Part shown: one piece after another, positions 16,337-25,478 of the stretch
Numbering within the stretch: position 1 is the stretch's first letter
Layout of the letters: the number at the start of each line of letters is the position of its first letter
Source of the DNA: Imbroritus primus
Lineage (GTDB): Bacteria; Pseudomonadota; Gammaproteobacteria; Burkholderiales; Burkholderiaceae
NCBI RefSeq assembly: GCF_964332355.1
Contig: NZ_OZ201293.1
Location: 1,984,001 to 2,048,000, forward strand
Direction: 5' to 3'
DNA: 64,000 nt
The notes under the pieces: model-generated
The model's database searches: none
The model's input: the letters and a program-made list of their open reading frames with translations, nothing else
Told to the model about the DNA's origin: nothing
Program-made: the position numbers and the translations under genes

Positions 16337-18121
16337 TCAGAACATGTCTGGCCGCATGGCGTCGACTGCTTCGCCTCCCGACAGGATGGCATCGCGCAGC
16401 GCGGGCACTTGGGTCAGAATGTGCTCGGCAAAGAAATGCGCTGTGATGATCTTGGCATCATGGAAATGCGGATCCGTCTCGCGCAGCGCGGCAGAAGCCA
16501 ATAGCGCGCGCGCGAGCTGCCAACCGGAAAATACGATACCGCACAGCTTGAGATATGGCACGCTACCCGCAAACACTGCATTTGGATGCGACTTGATCTC
16601 ACCCACCACGAAGTTGACGACCTGCTCGAACGCTTCGCGCCCGGCCTGCAAGCGCTGCCGCATGGCACGGCTGGCCGGTGTGTCGAGCTGTGCCAGTTCA
16701 GTCTCGGTCACAGCAATCTGTGCGGCAATGGCATGCGCGGTTGCGCCGCCATCACGTACGGTCTTGCGGCCGATCAGGTCGTTCGCCTGGATGGCCGTCG
16801 TGCCTTCGTAGATCGGTAGTATCCGGGCATCGCGTAGATACTGGGCCGCACCGGTCTCCTCGATGAAACCCATGCCGCCGTGCACCTGGATGCCGAGGCT
16901 GGCAACCTCCACCGACATTTCGGTACTCCATCCCTTGACGACCGGCACCATGAATTCATAGAAGGCCGCCTGACGCGCACGTTCCCCCGAATCCGCGTGA
17001 GCATGGGCACGGTCGTGCGCAGCGGCTGCAACATAGGCCAGCGCGCGCGCACCTTCGGTCATGGCCCGCATTGCCAGCAGCATGCGCTTGACGTCCGGAT
17101 GATGCACGATGGTGACCGAGTCCTTGGTCGAGCCATCCACCGGCCGGCTCTGCACGCGTTCACGGGCATAGGCCAGGGCATGCTGCGTCGCACGGTCGGC
17201 CACGGCAACGCCTTGCATGCCAACGGCAAAGCGCGCGGCGTTCATCATGATGAACATGTATTCGAGGCCACGCCCCTCCTCGCCAATCATCGTGCCGATG
17301 GCACCGCCGTGGTCGCCATACTGCAAGACCGCCGTAGGACTCGCCTTGATCCCCAGCTTGTGTTCGATCGATACGCAGTGGACATCGTTGCGTGCGCCGA
17401 GCGAACCATCGTCGTTGACCAGGAACTTGGGCACGATGAACAGCGAAATACCCTTCACGCCTTCCGGTGCGCCCGGCGTGCGGGCAAGCACCAGATGCAC
17501 GATGTTCTCGGCGAGATCGTGCTCGCCGTAGGTGATGAAAATCTTGGTACCGAAGAGCTTGTATGTACCGTCGGCCTGCGGCTCGGCGCGCGTGCGCACG
17601 AGGGCGAGATCGGAACCGGCTTGCGGCTCGGTGAGATTCATGGTGCCCGTCCAGGCACCAGACAACAGATGTGGCACGAAACGCTGCTTCTGGGCTTCCG
17701 AGCCCGCCGTCAACAGCGCCTCGATCACGCCGTCGGTGAGCAGCGGGCACAGCGCAAAAGACAGGCTGGCGGCGTTGAGCATTTCCGTGCAGGCAGTGGC
17801 GATCAGCTTGGGCAGGCCTTGCCCGCCATACGCCTGTGGATGCACCACGCCCTGCCAGCCGCCTTCCGTGAACTGCCGGAACGCGTCCCGAAACCCTGGC
17901 GTCGTAGTGACGTTACCGTGGTGCCAGTGGCTGGGCTCGCGATCGCCGATGACATTCAGCGGCGCCACCACATCCTGGTTGAAGCGGGCAGCCTCCTCGA
18001 GCACGGCCTGCGCGGTATCGCGCGTCGCCTCCTCGAAGCCCGGCAGCTGCGAAAGGCCCTGCAGGTCAGCCAGGTGGTCCATGATGAACAGCATGTCCTT
18101 GAGCGGGGCGGTGTACGTCAT
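16337..18121 (-). CDS. Acyl-CoA dehydrogenase (long form with C-terminal extension)
   Basis: This FAD-dependent acyl-CoA dehydrogenase of 594 residues introduces the alpha-beta double bond of acyl-CoA. WTGTMNLTEPQAGSDLALVR is the FAD/substrate loop, GSLGARNDVHCVSIEHKLGI follows, and ILPIYEGTTAIQANDLIGRK carries the likely catalytic Glu. It has the extra C-terminal domain of the subfamily that begins MTYTAPLKDM, which sets the start at 18121. It is downstream of etfBA on the same strand, but a strong terminator lies between. Electron transfer flavoprotein is its expected partner. Chain-length preference is unknown. Confidence 0.92.
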   Translation of the reverse strand: MTYTAPLKDMLFIMDHLADLQGLSQLPGFEEATRDTAQAVLEEAARFNQDVVAPLNVIGDREPSHWHHGNVTTTPGFRDAFRQFTEGGWQGVVHPQAYGGQGLPKLIATACTEMLNAASLSFALCPLLTDGVIEALLTAGSEAQKQRFVPHLLSGAWTGTMNLTEPQAGSDLALVRTRAEPQADGTYKLFGTKIFITYGEHDLAENIVHLVLARTPGAPEGVKGISLFIVPKFLVNDDGSLGARNDVHCVSIEHKLGIKASPTAVLQYGDHGGAIGTMIGEEGRGLEYMFIMMNAARFAVGMQGVAVADRATQHALAYARERVQSRPVDGSTKDSVTIVHHPDVKRMLLAMRAMTEGARALAYVAAAAHDRAHAHADSGERARQAAFYEFMVPVVKGWSTEMSVEVASLGIQVHGGMGFIEETGAAQYLRDARILPIYEGTTAIQANDLIGRKTVRDGGATAHAIAAQIAVTETELAQLDTPASRAMRQRLQAGREAFEQVVNFVVGEIKSHPNAVFAGSVPYLKLCGIVFSGWQLARALLASAALRETDPHFHDAKIITAHFFAEHILTQVPALRDAILSGGEAVDAMRPDMF

Positions 18122-18139
18122 GTCAGTCTCCAACATGTC

Positions 18140-18171
18140 AAAAGCCGCCCGGGTCTCCCCGGGCGGCTTTT
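18140..18171 (-). terminator. Strong intrinsic terminator after etfA
   Basis: A 14-bp perfect stem, AAAAGCCGCCCGGG and its complement, closes on a TCTC loop with A and T flanks on either side. It can work in both directions. It lies between etfA and the acyl-CoA dehydrogenase start, so the latter needs its own promoter or depends on read-through. Confidence 0.9.
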
Positions 18172-18212
18172 ATCTGGTTGCCGTCAGCCTGCCGCGGCAA
18201 GGCTGGTAGGGA

Positions 18213-19148
18213 TCAGCCCAATTCTGCCACCAGTTCCGGCACGACGGTATTGAGGTCTCCTACTAATCCGTAGTCGGCCACACTGAAGATCGGCGCTTCG
18301 GGATCTTTGTTGATGGCCACGATGACCTTCGAATCCTTCATGCCTGCCAGGTGCTGGATGGCACCGGAGATACCGACGGCGATATACAGCTGTGGCGCGA
18401 CGATCTTGCCGGTCTGCCCGACCTGGTAGTCGTTCGGCACGAAGCCTGCATCGACAGCCGCGCGCGAGGCGCCCATGGCAGCGTTGAGCTTGTCCGCCAG
18501 CGGGGTCAGCACCTTGGTGTAGTTTTCGCCCGAACCCACGCCACGGCCACCGGAAACGATGACCTTGGCAGCGGTGAGTTCCGGACGATCGCTCTTCGTC
18601 AGTTCGCGCGAAACGAACTGCGAGACACCGGCATCGGCCGCGGCTGCGATCTTCTCGACCGCAGCCGAACCGCCAGTCGCGGCAGCCGCGTCGAAGGCCG
18701 TTCCGCGCACGGTGATGACCTTGACGGCGTCCGACGATTGCACGGTGGCAATGGCATTGCCGGCGTAGATTGGGCGCTCGAAGGTATCGGGCGCATCAAC
18801 CTTGGAGATCTCCGAGATCTGCGCGACGTCGAGCTTGGCGGCCACGCGCGGCAGGATATTCTTGCCGTAGGCAGTGGCAGGCGCGAGGATGTGGCTGTAA
18901 CCACCGGCAACTGCCAGGACCTGCGCGGCGACGTTCTCGGCGAGGCCATCGGCAAAATACGGAGCATCGGCCACAAGGACCTTGGTGACGCCGGCGATCT
19001 GGGCAGCAGCCTGCGCGGCAGCGTCGCAGCCCGAACCGGCCACGAGTACGTGTACCTCGCCGCCGCACTGGGCAGCAGCCGTCACAGTATTCAGTGTTGC
19101 AGCCTTCAGGGCCTGATTGTCGTGTTCAGCAATAACAAGTGCAGTCAT
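18213..19148 (-). CDS. etfA: Electron transfer flavoprotein alpha subunit
   Basis: This is the alpha subunit of ETF, which carries FAD and passes electrons from acyl-CoA dehydrogenases to ETF-quinone oxidoreductase. It has 311 residues. The C-terminal FAD-binding half has VSGGRGVGSGENY, YQVGQTGKIVAPQLYIAVGI and GAIQHLAGMKDSKVIVAINK, all canonical. It follows etfB after 13 bp, forming the usual etfBA operon, and a strong terminator follows. Confidence 0.96.
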   Translation of the reverse strand: MTALVIAEHDNQALKAATLNTVTAAAQCGGEVHVLVAGSGCDAAAQAAAQIAGVTKVLVADAPYFADGLAENVAAQVLAVAGGYSHILAPATAYGKNILPRVAAKLDVAQISEISKVDAPDTFERPIYAGNAIATVQSSDAVKVITVRGTAFDAAAATGGSAAVEKIAAAADAGVSQFVSRELTKSDRPELTAAKVIVSGGRGVGSGENYTKVLTPLADKLNAAMGASRAAVDAGFVPNDYQVGQTGKIVAPQLYIAVGISGAIQHLAGMKDSKVIVAINKDPEAPIFSVADYGLVGDLNTVVPELVAELG

Positions 19149-19161
19149 GTTCGGTCTCCGC

Positions 19162-19911
19162 TCAGATCACTTTGGCTTCGTTGCGCAGTTTTTCCACCAG
19201 CGTCTTCACGTCCGGCACCATCACGCCAGCCGTACGCTTCGGCGGTTCGGCAACCTTGAGCGTCTTGAGGCGCGGCGCGACGTCCACGCCGAGGTCTTCC
19301 GGCTTGAAGGTATCGAGCTGCTTCTTCTTGGCCTTCATGATGTTCGGCAGCGTCACGTAGCGCGGCTCGTTCAGGCGCAGGTCGGTCGTCACGACAGCGG
19401 GCAGTGTGATCGACACGGTTTCGAGACCGCCATCCACTTCACGCGTGACGCTGGCCTTGCCGTCGGCCACCACGACTTTCGATGCGAAGGTCGCCTGGGG
19501 CAGGTCGGCGAGCGCGGCCAGCATCTGGCCGGTCTGGTTGGCGTCGTCGTCGATGGCCTGCTTGCCAAGGATCACCAGTTGCGGCTGTTCCTTGTCGACC
19601 AGGGCCTTGAGCACCTTGGCCACGGCCAGCGGTTGCGTTTCTTCGCCAGTTTCCACCAGGATGCCCCGGTCCGCGCCAATGGCCATGGCGGTACGCAGCG
19701 TTTCCTGGCATTGCGTCGGGCCGACGGACACGGCAATGACTTCGGTCACGACGCCAGCTTCCTTGAGGCGCACGGCCTCTTCGACGGCGATTTCGTCAAA
19801 CGGGTTCATGCTCATCTTGACGTTGGCGATATCCACGCCAGTGCCGTCGGATTTCACGCGGACCTTGACGTTGTAATCGACGACGCGCTTGACTGCGACC
19901 AGTACTTTCAT
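19162..19911 (-). CDS. etfB: Electron transfer flavoprotein beta subunit
   Basis: This is the beta subunit of ETF, which binds AMP and interacts with dehydrogenases. It has 249 residues starting MKVLVAVKRVVDYNVKVRVK, the standard N-terminus, which excludes a longer upstream start. SMNPFDEIAVEEAVRLKEAG and LGKQAIDDDANQTGQMLA are signature segments. It is first in etfBA, and a promoter-like sequence and palindromic operator lie 110-160 bp upstream. Confidence 0.96.
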   Translation of the reverse strand: MKVLVAVKRVVDYNVKVRVKSDGTGVDIANVKMSMNPFDEIAVEEAVRLKEAGVVTEVIAVSVGPTQCQETLRTAMAIGADRGILVETGEETQPLAVAKVLKALVDKEQPQLVILGKQAIDDDANQTGQMLAALADLPQATFASKVVVADGKASVTREVDGGLETVSITLPAVVTTDLRLNEPRYVTLPNIMKAKKKQLDTFKPEDLGVDVAPRLKTLKVAEPPKRTAGVMVPDVKTLVEKLRNEAKVI

Positions 19912-20020
19912 GCGCTCACTCCACTGTTTTGAAATGCGAAACTCTTTTGAAGCGCGCTCAGCCTTCTTTGCCTCGCCACAAACGGCCAGGCAAAAGCGCC
20001 ACACACTTCATGCCGCAGCC

Positions 20021-20069
20021 ATTATACGCATCTTGCGGCAATGCAGCATCATTTTACGAACGATCGTTC
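20021..20069 (-). promoter_or_regulatory. Promoter and palindromic operator upstream of etfBA
   Basis: On the minus strand a perfect TATAAT occupies 20026-20021, with a weak -35. A perfect 12-bp palindrome GAACGATCGTTC lies at 20058-20069, and a degenerate second copy at 20095-20106. The palindrome has the form of a TetR-family operator; fatty-acid regulators of that family are the obvious candidates. The rest of the 352-bp gap between etfB and the next gene shows no other feature. Confidence 0.55.
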
Positions 20070-20263
20070 TATTTACGGATAGCCTACACCTGATGAACGA
20101 TCGAGAGAACGGCCAGGAGATGGCCGGCGGCCTCACCCGATGCATCCGACCTTTCCGACCGGAGGGCTGGTCCAAGCTTAGCACGCGACTCGGCGAGGGG
20201 CGCTGGAGCAAGTCCTCGAATCGGCGCGATGGGCACGACCGGGAACGACGGTGCGCACGCCGT

Positions 20264-21187
20264 TCAGCCTTCGGCGAGCACCCTCAGATGGGCAGCGACG
20301 GAGCGGCCCAGGGCGCTCAGGTTGTAGCCGCCTTCGAGACAGCTCACGATACGCCCGTGGGCACATTCGCGGGCGATCTCGAGCAACCGGGCCGTGATCC
20401 ACGCGTAGTCCGCCTCGACCAGGCCTAGCAGGCCCATATCGTCTTCGCGATGCGCATCGAAGCCGGCGGAGATGAACACCATCTCCGGCGCAAAGGTCCG
20501 CAGCTTCGGCAGCCACACAGTCTCGACGATCTCGCGAACCTGCTCGCCCTTCGTATAGGCGGGCACGGGCGTATTGAGGATGTTGGGGGCCTCGCAATCG
20601 GCCCCGCTGTAAGGATAGAACGGATGCTGGAAAATCCCGCACATCAGGACGCGGGGATCGTCACGGAATGCCGCCTCGGTGCCATTGCCGTGATGCACGT
20701 CGAAATCGATCACGGCGACGCGCGCCAGTCCGTGATGCTCCAGGGCGTGACGCGCCGCAATAGCGACGTTGTTGTAGAAGCAGAACCCCATCGCGCGCGC
20801 CGGCTCGGCGTGATGTCCCGGCGGGCGCACGCTGCAGAAGGCGTTGTCCAGCTCACCGGACAGCACCGCATCCGTGGCCGCGATGGCCGCACCGGCCGCA
20901 TGCCGCGCAGCGTCGAGGGTATGCGGATTCATGATGGTATCGGGGTCGATCATCGCGTAGCCCTGTGCCGGGCTGCGTGCTTCGAGGTCGGCGATGAATG
21001 CGAACGTGTGCACGAGGGCCAGTTGCGCATCGGTCGCGCCAGGTGCGCTGCGATGTTCGATAAAGGCATCGACACGGCTGGCGATCAACTGATCTTCGAT
21101 GGCGCGCAGGCGGTCCGGGCACTCCGGATGGTGTTCGCCCATTTCGTGCTGCAGGAATACCGGGTGGGAATAGAAGCCTGTGGCCAT
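20264..21187 (-). CDS. Histone deacetylase-like amidohydrolase
   Basis: This zinc-dependent deacetylase belongs to the HDAC/acetylpolyamine amidohydrolase superfamily (307 aa). The catalytic His pair is in RPPGHHAEPARAMGFCFYNN, zinc ligands are in DFDVHHGNG, and the second Asp and loop are in ISAGFDAHREDDMG. The start MATGFYSHPVFLQHEMGEHH at 21187 matches bacterial class II-like members; a much longer in-frame extension adds low-complexity basic sequence and is rejected. Substrates in bacteria include acetylated polyamines, acetoin-related compounds or acetyl-lysine. None is indicated here. Confidence 0.88.
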   Translation of the reverse strand: MATGFYSHPVFLQHEMGEHHPECPDRLRAIEDQLIASRVDAFIEHRSAPGATDAQLALVHTFAFIADLEARSPAQGYAMIDPDTIMNPHTLDAARHAAGAAIAATDAVLSGELDNAFCSVRPPGHHAEPARAMGFCFYNNVAIAARHALEHHGLARVAVIDFDVHHGNGTEAAFRDDPRVLMCGIFQHPFYPYSGADCEAPNILNTPVPAYTKGEQVREIVETVWLPKLRTFAPEMVFISAGFDAHREDDMGLLGLVEADYAWITARLLEIARECAHGRIVSCLEGGYNLSALGRSVAAHLRVLAEG

Positions 21188-21402
21188 CTCGTCGCGGATG
21201 CTGTGTCTCCAGCCGCTACGGTAGCACAGCTGCCGTGACAATAGGCCTCTGCAACGCCCGATATCGCGACGGCCGCGGACCCGCCATGCCTGATATGCCC
21301 GATATACCGGCCACGTGCCGACGATGTCATCCATCAGCCGTCGCACCGCTGCATGCGGTCTGATCGATCCGCTATACTGGGCCGTCACTTTTGCGGAACA
21401 TC

Positions 21403-22524
21403 ATGACCGATCACCTGCACCCCGAACACTCTTCCGTGCCGCGCTCGCTGCGGCGGCCGCTGCTGGGCGCGGCCCTGATGGGAACGGCCCTGTCCCTGCT
21501 GGGCATGGCGCCTGCCGTACTGGCCCAGCGACGTGGGCAGGAAGAAGAAATCGTTCCTGGCCGTTATCGCAACAACCCCCAGGTGGAAGCGTTCACAGCC
21601 CGCATGACGAGCCAGCATGGCTATGACCGCGCGGCGCTCGATACGCTGTTCGCGGGCACCGTCTATTCGGCCACGGTCGCGCGGCTGATCATGCCGGCAG
21701 CCAGTCCCGCGCGCAAGAACTGGGCGGTGTACCGCTCGCGCTTCGTCGAGCCGATCCGCATCAACGCCGGCCGGCGCTTCTGGCAGCAGAACGAGGCCAC
21801 GCTACGGCGCGCCGAAGCCGAGTATGGCGTACCGGCGGAAGTCATTGTCGGCATCATCGGCGTCGAAACCATCTATGGCCGCGACACCGGCGGCTTCCGC
21901 GTCATGGATGCACTAGCGACGCTGGCCTTCGATTATCCGGATACGCCGAACCGCGAAGCGCGCAGCAAGATGTTCCTGGGTCAACTGGAAGACTTTCTGC
22001 TGTGGTGCCGCGACAGCCGCATGGATCCTTTCTCGGTACTCGGCTCCTACGCCGGCGCCATCGGCATTCCGCAATTCATGCCGACCAGCATCCGCGCCTA
22101 TGCAACCGATTTCGACGGCGATGGTCGCATCGACTTGCGCAACAGTCCGACCGATGCAATCGGCAGCGTGGCGCGCTTTCTCCAGATGCATGGCTGGGAA
22201 CCGGGGCGACCGGTGGTGTGGGATATCGCACAGGATGAAGGCAGCCGCGGCGTGGCTGCCGCCGGCGCAGATGGGGAGCCCTATCCGCAACGCACGCTGG
22301 ACCAGTTCGTGACGGCCGGGTTACGGCTGGCCGCACCGGTAGATGTGCGAGCCGAAGGCCAGACCAGCGTGCTGGTGGTAGACCTGCCCTCACCGGGCCG
22401 CCCGGTGGAGTACAAACTCGGCCTGCGCAACTTCTACGTGCTCACGCGCTATAACCGCAGCTTCTTCTATGCCCAGGCGGTGTACGACCTTGGGCAGGCA
22501 GTCAAGGCGACTTCGCCGGTCTGA
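21403..22524 (+). CDS. mltB: Lytic murein transglycosylase B (MltB family)
   Basis: This enzyme cleaves peptidoglycan to 1,6-anhydro-muropeptides. It has 373 residues with an N-terminal export signal after RR (LLGAALMGTALSLLG, cleavage near VLAQ) and no lipobox, so it is probably periplasmic rather than a lipoprotein. The catalytic Glu is in VGIIGVETIYGRDTGG, and DPFSVLGSYAGAIGIPQFMP is the family signature. A TATACT box lies 25 bp before the ATG. It is divergent from the HDAC-like gene. Confidence 0.9.
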   Translation: MTDHLHPEHSSVPRSLRRPLLGAALMGTALSLLGMAPAVLAQRRGQEEEIVPGRYRNNPQVEAFTARMTSQHGYDRAALDTLFAGTVYSATVARLIMPAASPARKNWAVYRSRFVEPIRINAGRRFWQQNEATLRRAEAEYGVPAEVIVGIIGVETIYGRDTGGFRVMDALATLAFDYPDTPNREARSKMFLGQLEDFLLWCRDSRMDPFSVLGSYAGAIGIPQFMPTSIRAYATDFDGDGRIDLRNSPTDAIGSVARFLQMHGWEPGRPVVWDIAQDEGSRGVAAAGADGEPYPQRTLDQFVTAGLRLAAPVDVRAEGQTSVLVVDLPSPGRPVEYKLGLRNFYVLTRYNRSFFYAQAVYDLGQAVKATSPV

Positions 22525-22695
22525 CCGGCCAGGCCGTCAGTACATGGCGCCGCGCGGGCCGGCTGGTGCATCGGAGGGATGGCCCAAAGGCCCGTGGCAA
22601 GGAGTGACGCGCGCAGTCATGCACGCGACCTCTAAGCCCATCGGCAGACCATTGCGGCCGTTTGAAGAGCTCCTCAAACGCCCCTTCTATGCAGA

Positions 22696-23598
22696 TCAGA
22701 CCGGGAATACGCCCGTGGACAGATAACGGTCACCGCGATCGCAGACAATGAAAACGATCGTGGCGTTTTCCACCTGCTCGGCGACCTGCAGCGCGATACA
22801 CAGGGCGCCGGCAGCCGAGATGCCGCAGAAAATCCCCTCTTCGCGTGCCAGGCGGCGTGCCATGTGCTCGGCGTCGGCCTGGCTGACCAGTTCGATACGG
22901 TCGATGGAGCTCGGGTCGTAGATCTTTGGCAGATACTCTTCCGGCCATTTGCGGATGCCTGCAATACGCGAGCCTTCCATGGGCTGCGCGCCAATCACCT
23001 GGACAGCGGGATTCTGCTCCTTCAGGTAGCGCGACACGCCGGTAATCGTACCAGTCGTACCCATGGCGGAAACGAAGTGCGTGACCCGCCCTTCTGTCTC
23101 GCGCCAGATCTCGGGACCCGTGCCGTGGTAGTGCGCAGCCGGGTTATCCGGGTTAGCAAACTGGTCGAGGATGACACCCTTGCCTTCGCGCTGCATCGTA
23201 TCGGCCAGATCGCGGGCGTATTCCATGCCGCCCTTGACGGGTGTCAGGATGATCTGCGCACCGTAGGCCGCCATGCTCTGCTGGCGCTCGATGCTGAGAT
23301 CTTCCGGCATGATGAGCACCATCTTGTAGCCGCGGATGGCGGCCACCATGGCCAGGGCGATACCGGTGTTGCCAGACGTCGCCTCGATCAGCGTATCGCC
23401 GGGCTTGATATCGCCGCGCGCCTCGGCTGCCGCGATCATGGACAGCGCCGGCCGGTCCTTGACCGATCCTGCGGGATTATTACCCTCGAGCTTGCCGAGG
23501 ATGATATTGCCGCGTTCACGCAGATGCGCCCCAGAGATGCGCTGCAGCGCAACGAGCGGGGTATTGCCGATGGTGTCTTCGATGGTCTTGTAAGTCAT
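22696..23598 (-). CDS. cysM: Cysteine synthase B
   Basis: This PLP enzyme makes cysteine (or S-sulfocysteine) from O-acetylserine. It has 300 residues, matching CysM. The PLP lysine is in GNNPAGSVKDRPALSM, the substrate loop is EATSGNTGIALAM, and the phosphate-binding loop is SAMGTTGTITGVSRY. The start MTYKTIEDTIGNTPLVAL at 23598 is the conserved N-terminus. It lies next to the ComEA-like gene on the same strand. Confidence 0.94.
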   Translation of the reverse strand: MTYKTIEDTIGNTPLVALQRISGAHLRERGNIILGKLEGNNPAGSVKDRPALSMIAAAEARGDIKPGDTLIEATSGNTGIALAMVAAIRGYKMVLIMPEDLSIERQQSMAAYGAQIILTPVKGGMEYARDLADTMQREGKGVILDQFANPDNPAAHYHGTGPEIWRETEGRVTHFVSAMGTTGTITGVSRYLKEQNPAVQVIGAQPMEGSRIAGIRKWPEEYLPKIYDPSSIDRIELVSQADAEHMARRLAREEGIFCGISAAGALCIALQVAEQVENATIVFIVCDRGDRYLSTGVFPV

Positions 23599-23678
23599 GG
23601 CGATCCGACAGAGTCTGTGATCGCATTGTAATGCAGAGCGGCTGAGCAGGTATGGCACCGCTCAGCCTGCCCGGAGCA

Positions 23679-23706
23679 TGCGCAGCGCCCGGAGAGGCGC
23701 TGCGCA
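23679..23706. terminator. GC-rich hairpin between comEA and cysM
   Basis: TGCGCAGCGCC and its complement form an 11-bp perfect stem with a 6-nt loop, directly after the comEA stop. There is no U-tract, so it may be a weak or processing-type terminator. Confidence 0.45.
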
Positions 23707-23719
23707 CGCACGGGACAGC

Positions 23720-24061
23720 TTACTTCTTGGGCTCGGCCTTGGCTTTTGCCTGTGCCGCGCCCTTCTCGGCACCCTTTTTTGCAGCGGCCGGGGGCGCAAC
23801 CTTGCCGTACGACAGACCGGCTTCCTCCAGCTTGGTGACCGATTTCGGGCCGATGCCATCAACCCGCGCGGCGAGATCCGCGCCATCCTTGAACGGCCCG
23901 CCCTTGGTACGGGCATCGATGATCGCCGCAGCCCGCGCCGGACCGACGCCGCGCACCGTTTCCAGCGCCGCCTGGTCAGCGGTATTGACATCGACCGCCG
24001 CCCACGCGCTGGCCAGCGTTGCGCACGAGACTGCCACTGCCACCAGCATTTTCTTCAGCAT
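23720..24061 (-). CDS. ComEA-like helix-hairpin-helix protein
   Basis: This small secreted DNA-binding protein has 113 residues: a signal peptide (residues 1-20), then paired HhH motifs in VDVNTADQAALETVRGVG and AARVDGIGPKSVTKLEEAG. The C-terminus is a Lys/Ala/Pro-rich tail. gaggag lies 6 nt before the ATG. ComEA proteins bind incoming DNA in the periplasm during natural transformation; bacterial homologues of this short type are often annotated so without proof. No other competence genes are nearby. Confidence 0.8.
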   Translation of the reverse strand: MLKKMLVAVAVSCATLASAWAAVDVNTADQAALETVRGVGPARAAAIIDARTKGGPFKDGADLAARVDGIGPKSVTKLEEAGLSYGKVAPPAAAKKGAEKGAAQAKAKAEPKK

Positions 24062-24428
24062 CACGCTCTCCTCAAGAAGGAATCGCTGCGCGGAAAGCAT
24101 GCATCGTCGGCAATGACCGGTGCATGGCGCAGCGGACTCATCATAGCCACGCGAGAATGCGGTGATCACAGTCGCAACATAAGTTCACACAGGACAGGAA
24201 AGATGTGAGGCATTGCAAGGGCGCGTACCGCCAGCAACGAGATCGCTGCGACTGGAGATGCAGAATTCGGGCTGAGAGCTGGGGACGGAATATCGAAGAA
24301 TGAAGGTCGATAGCGTAAGGGCTGCATCGACGGTCCAACTACCCGGTCACGGACTGGGATGCGGCCGCGCGCAAACACGCGACGACGCTGCGAGCATGCG
24401 CGGGGCGAGCGCCCGGCCGGTCGTACTG
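24062..24428. other. Non-coding stretch between hldD and comEA
   Basis: No gene with a plausible start, ribosome-binding site or family motif is seen on either strand, and no tRNA fold is evident. It probably holds the comEA promoter and the end of the heptose transcript. Confidence 0.5.
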
Positions 24429-25424
24429 TCAGGCCGGCTGGGCCAGCAGCCAGCGCACGTAGCGCGCGACGCCCTCTTCGACGGTCAGGAAACGTTCCGT
24501 ATACCCCGCCTCGCGCAGCCGGCCCAGGTCGGCCTGCGTGAAGCACTGGTACTTGCCGCGCAGGGCATCGGGAAACTTGATGTACTCGAGCAGTCCTTCC
24601 TGCTCCATGTCATGCAGCGACAGGCGCGGCTTGTCCTCGCTCTCGCGCAGCGTGTTGACCACCGTGCTGGCGATGTCATTGAACGGTTGTGCGCGGCCGG
24701 AACCGAGATTGAAGATACCCGACTTCTCGGGATGATCCAGGAAGAAAAGATTGACCTTGACCACGTCCTCGACCGACACGAAGTCACGCAGGTGAGCACC
24801 GGGTCCGTAGCCACCATATTCGCCGAACAGCCGTACGATGCCATCGGCGCGGAATTGGTTGAAATTGTGGAAGGCCACCGAGGCCATGCGCCCCTTGTGG
24901 CCTTCGCGCGGGCCATACACGTTGAAATAGCGGAAACCGACAATCTGCGAATGAGCGTGCGGCAAGGTCTGCCGCACCACCTGGTCGAACAGGAACTTGG
25001 AGTAGCCGTAGACATTCAGCGGCCGCTCGAACTCGCGTTCTTCGCGAAAAGTTTCCGAGCCGCCATAGGTCGCCGCCGAGGAGGCGTAGAGAAACTGCGT
25101 GCCCTGGTCGAGACAGGCATCCATCAACGTACGCGTATAGCGGTAGTTGTTCTCCATCATGTAGCGGCCATCGGTCTCCATCGTATCGGAGCAGGCGCCC
25201 TCATGGAACACCGCGCGCACGCGGCCGAAGTCACCCTTGGCAAAGCGCGCCAGGAACTCGCCCTTGTCGAGGTAGTCAGCGATTTCGCAATCCACCAGGT
25301 TCCGGAATTTGTCGGCGCGGGTAAGATTGTCGACGGCGACAATCTGCGTTTCGCCACGGTCGTTGAGACCCTTCACGAGATTGCTGCCGATGAGGCCGGC
25401 AGCGCCGGTAACGATGATGGTCAT
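24429..25424 (-). CDS. hldD: ADP-L-glycero-D-manno-heptose 6-epimerase
   Basis: This is the last step of ADP-heptose synthesis for the LPS inner core. It is a short-chain dehydrogenase fold of 331 residues: NAD-binding loop GAAGLIGSN at residues 7-15, family segment FHEGACSDTMETDGRYMM, and catalytic Tyr-x3-Lys in YGYSKFLFD. Downstream are GFRYFNVYGPREGHKGRMAS and the C-terminal QADLGRLREAGY. It is last in the ugd-rfaE1-hldD group. Confidence 0.96.
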   Translation of the reverse strand: MTIIVTGAAGLIGSNLVKGLNDRGETQIVAVDNLTRADKFRNLVDCEIADYLDKGEFLARFAKGDFGRVRAVFHEGACSDTMETDGRYMMENNYRYTRTLMDACLDQGTQFLYASSAATYGGSETFREEREFERPLNVYGYSKFLFDQVVRQTLPHAHSQIVGFRYFNVYGPREGHKGRMASVAFHNFNQFRADGIVRLFGEYGGYGPGAHLRDFVSVEDVVKVNLFFLDHPEKSGIFNLGSGRAQPFNDIASTVVNTLRESEDKPRLSLHDMEQEGLLEYIKFPDALRGKYQCFTQADLGRLREAGYTERFLTVEEGVARYVRWLLAQPA

Positions 25425-25478
25425 GATGTAAGCATGTAATTGGTAGTGCGCCCCTCGGGCTCCGGGGCATCCCGCATT

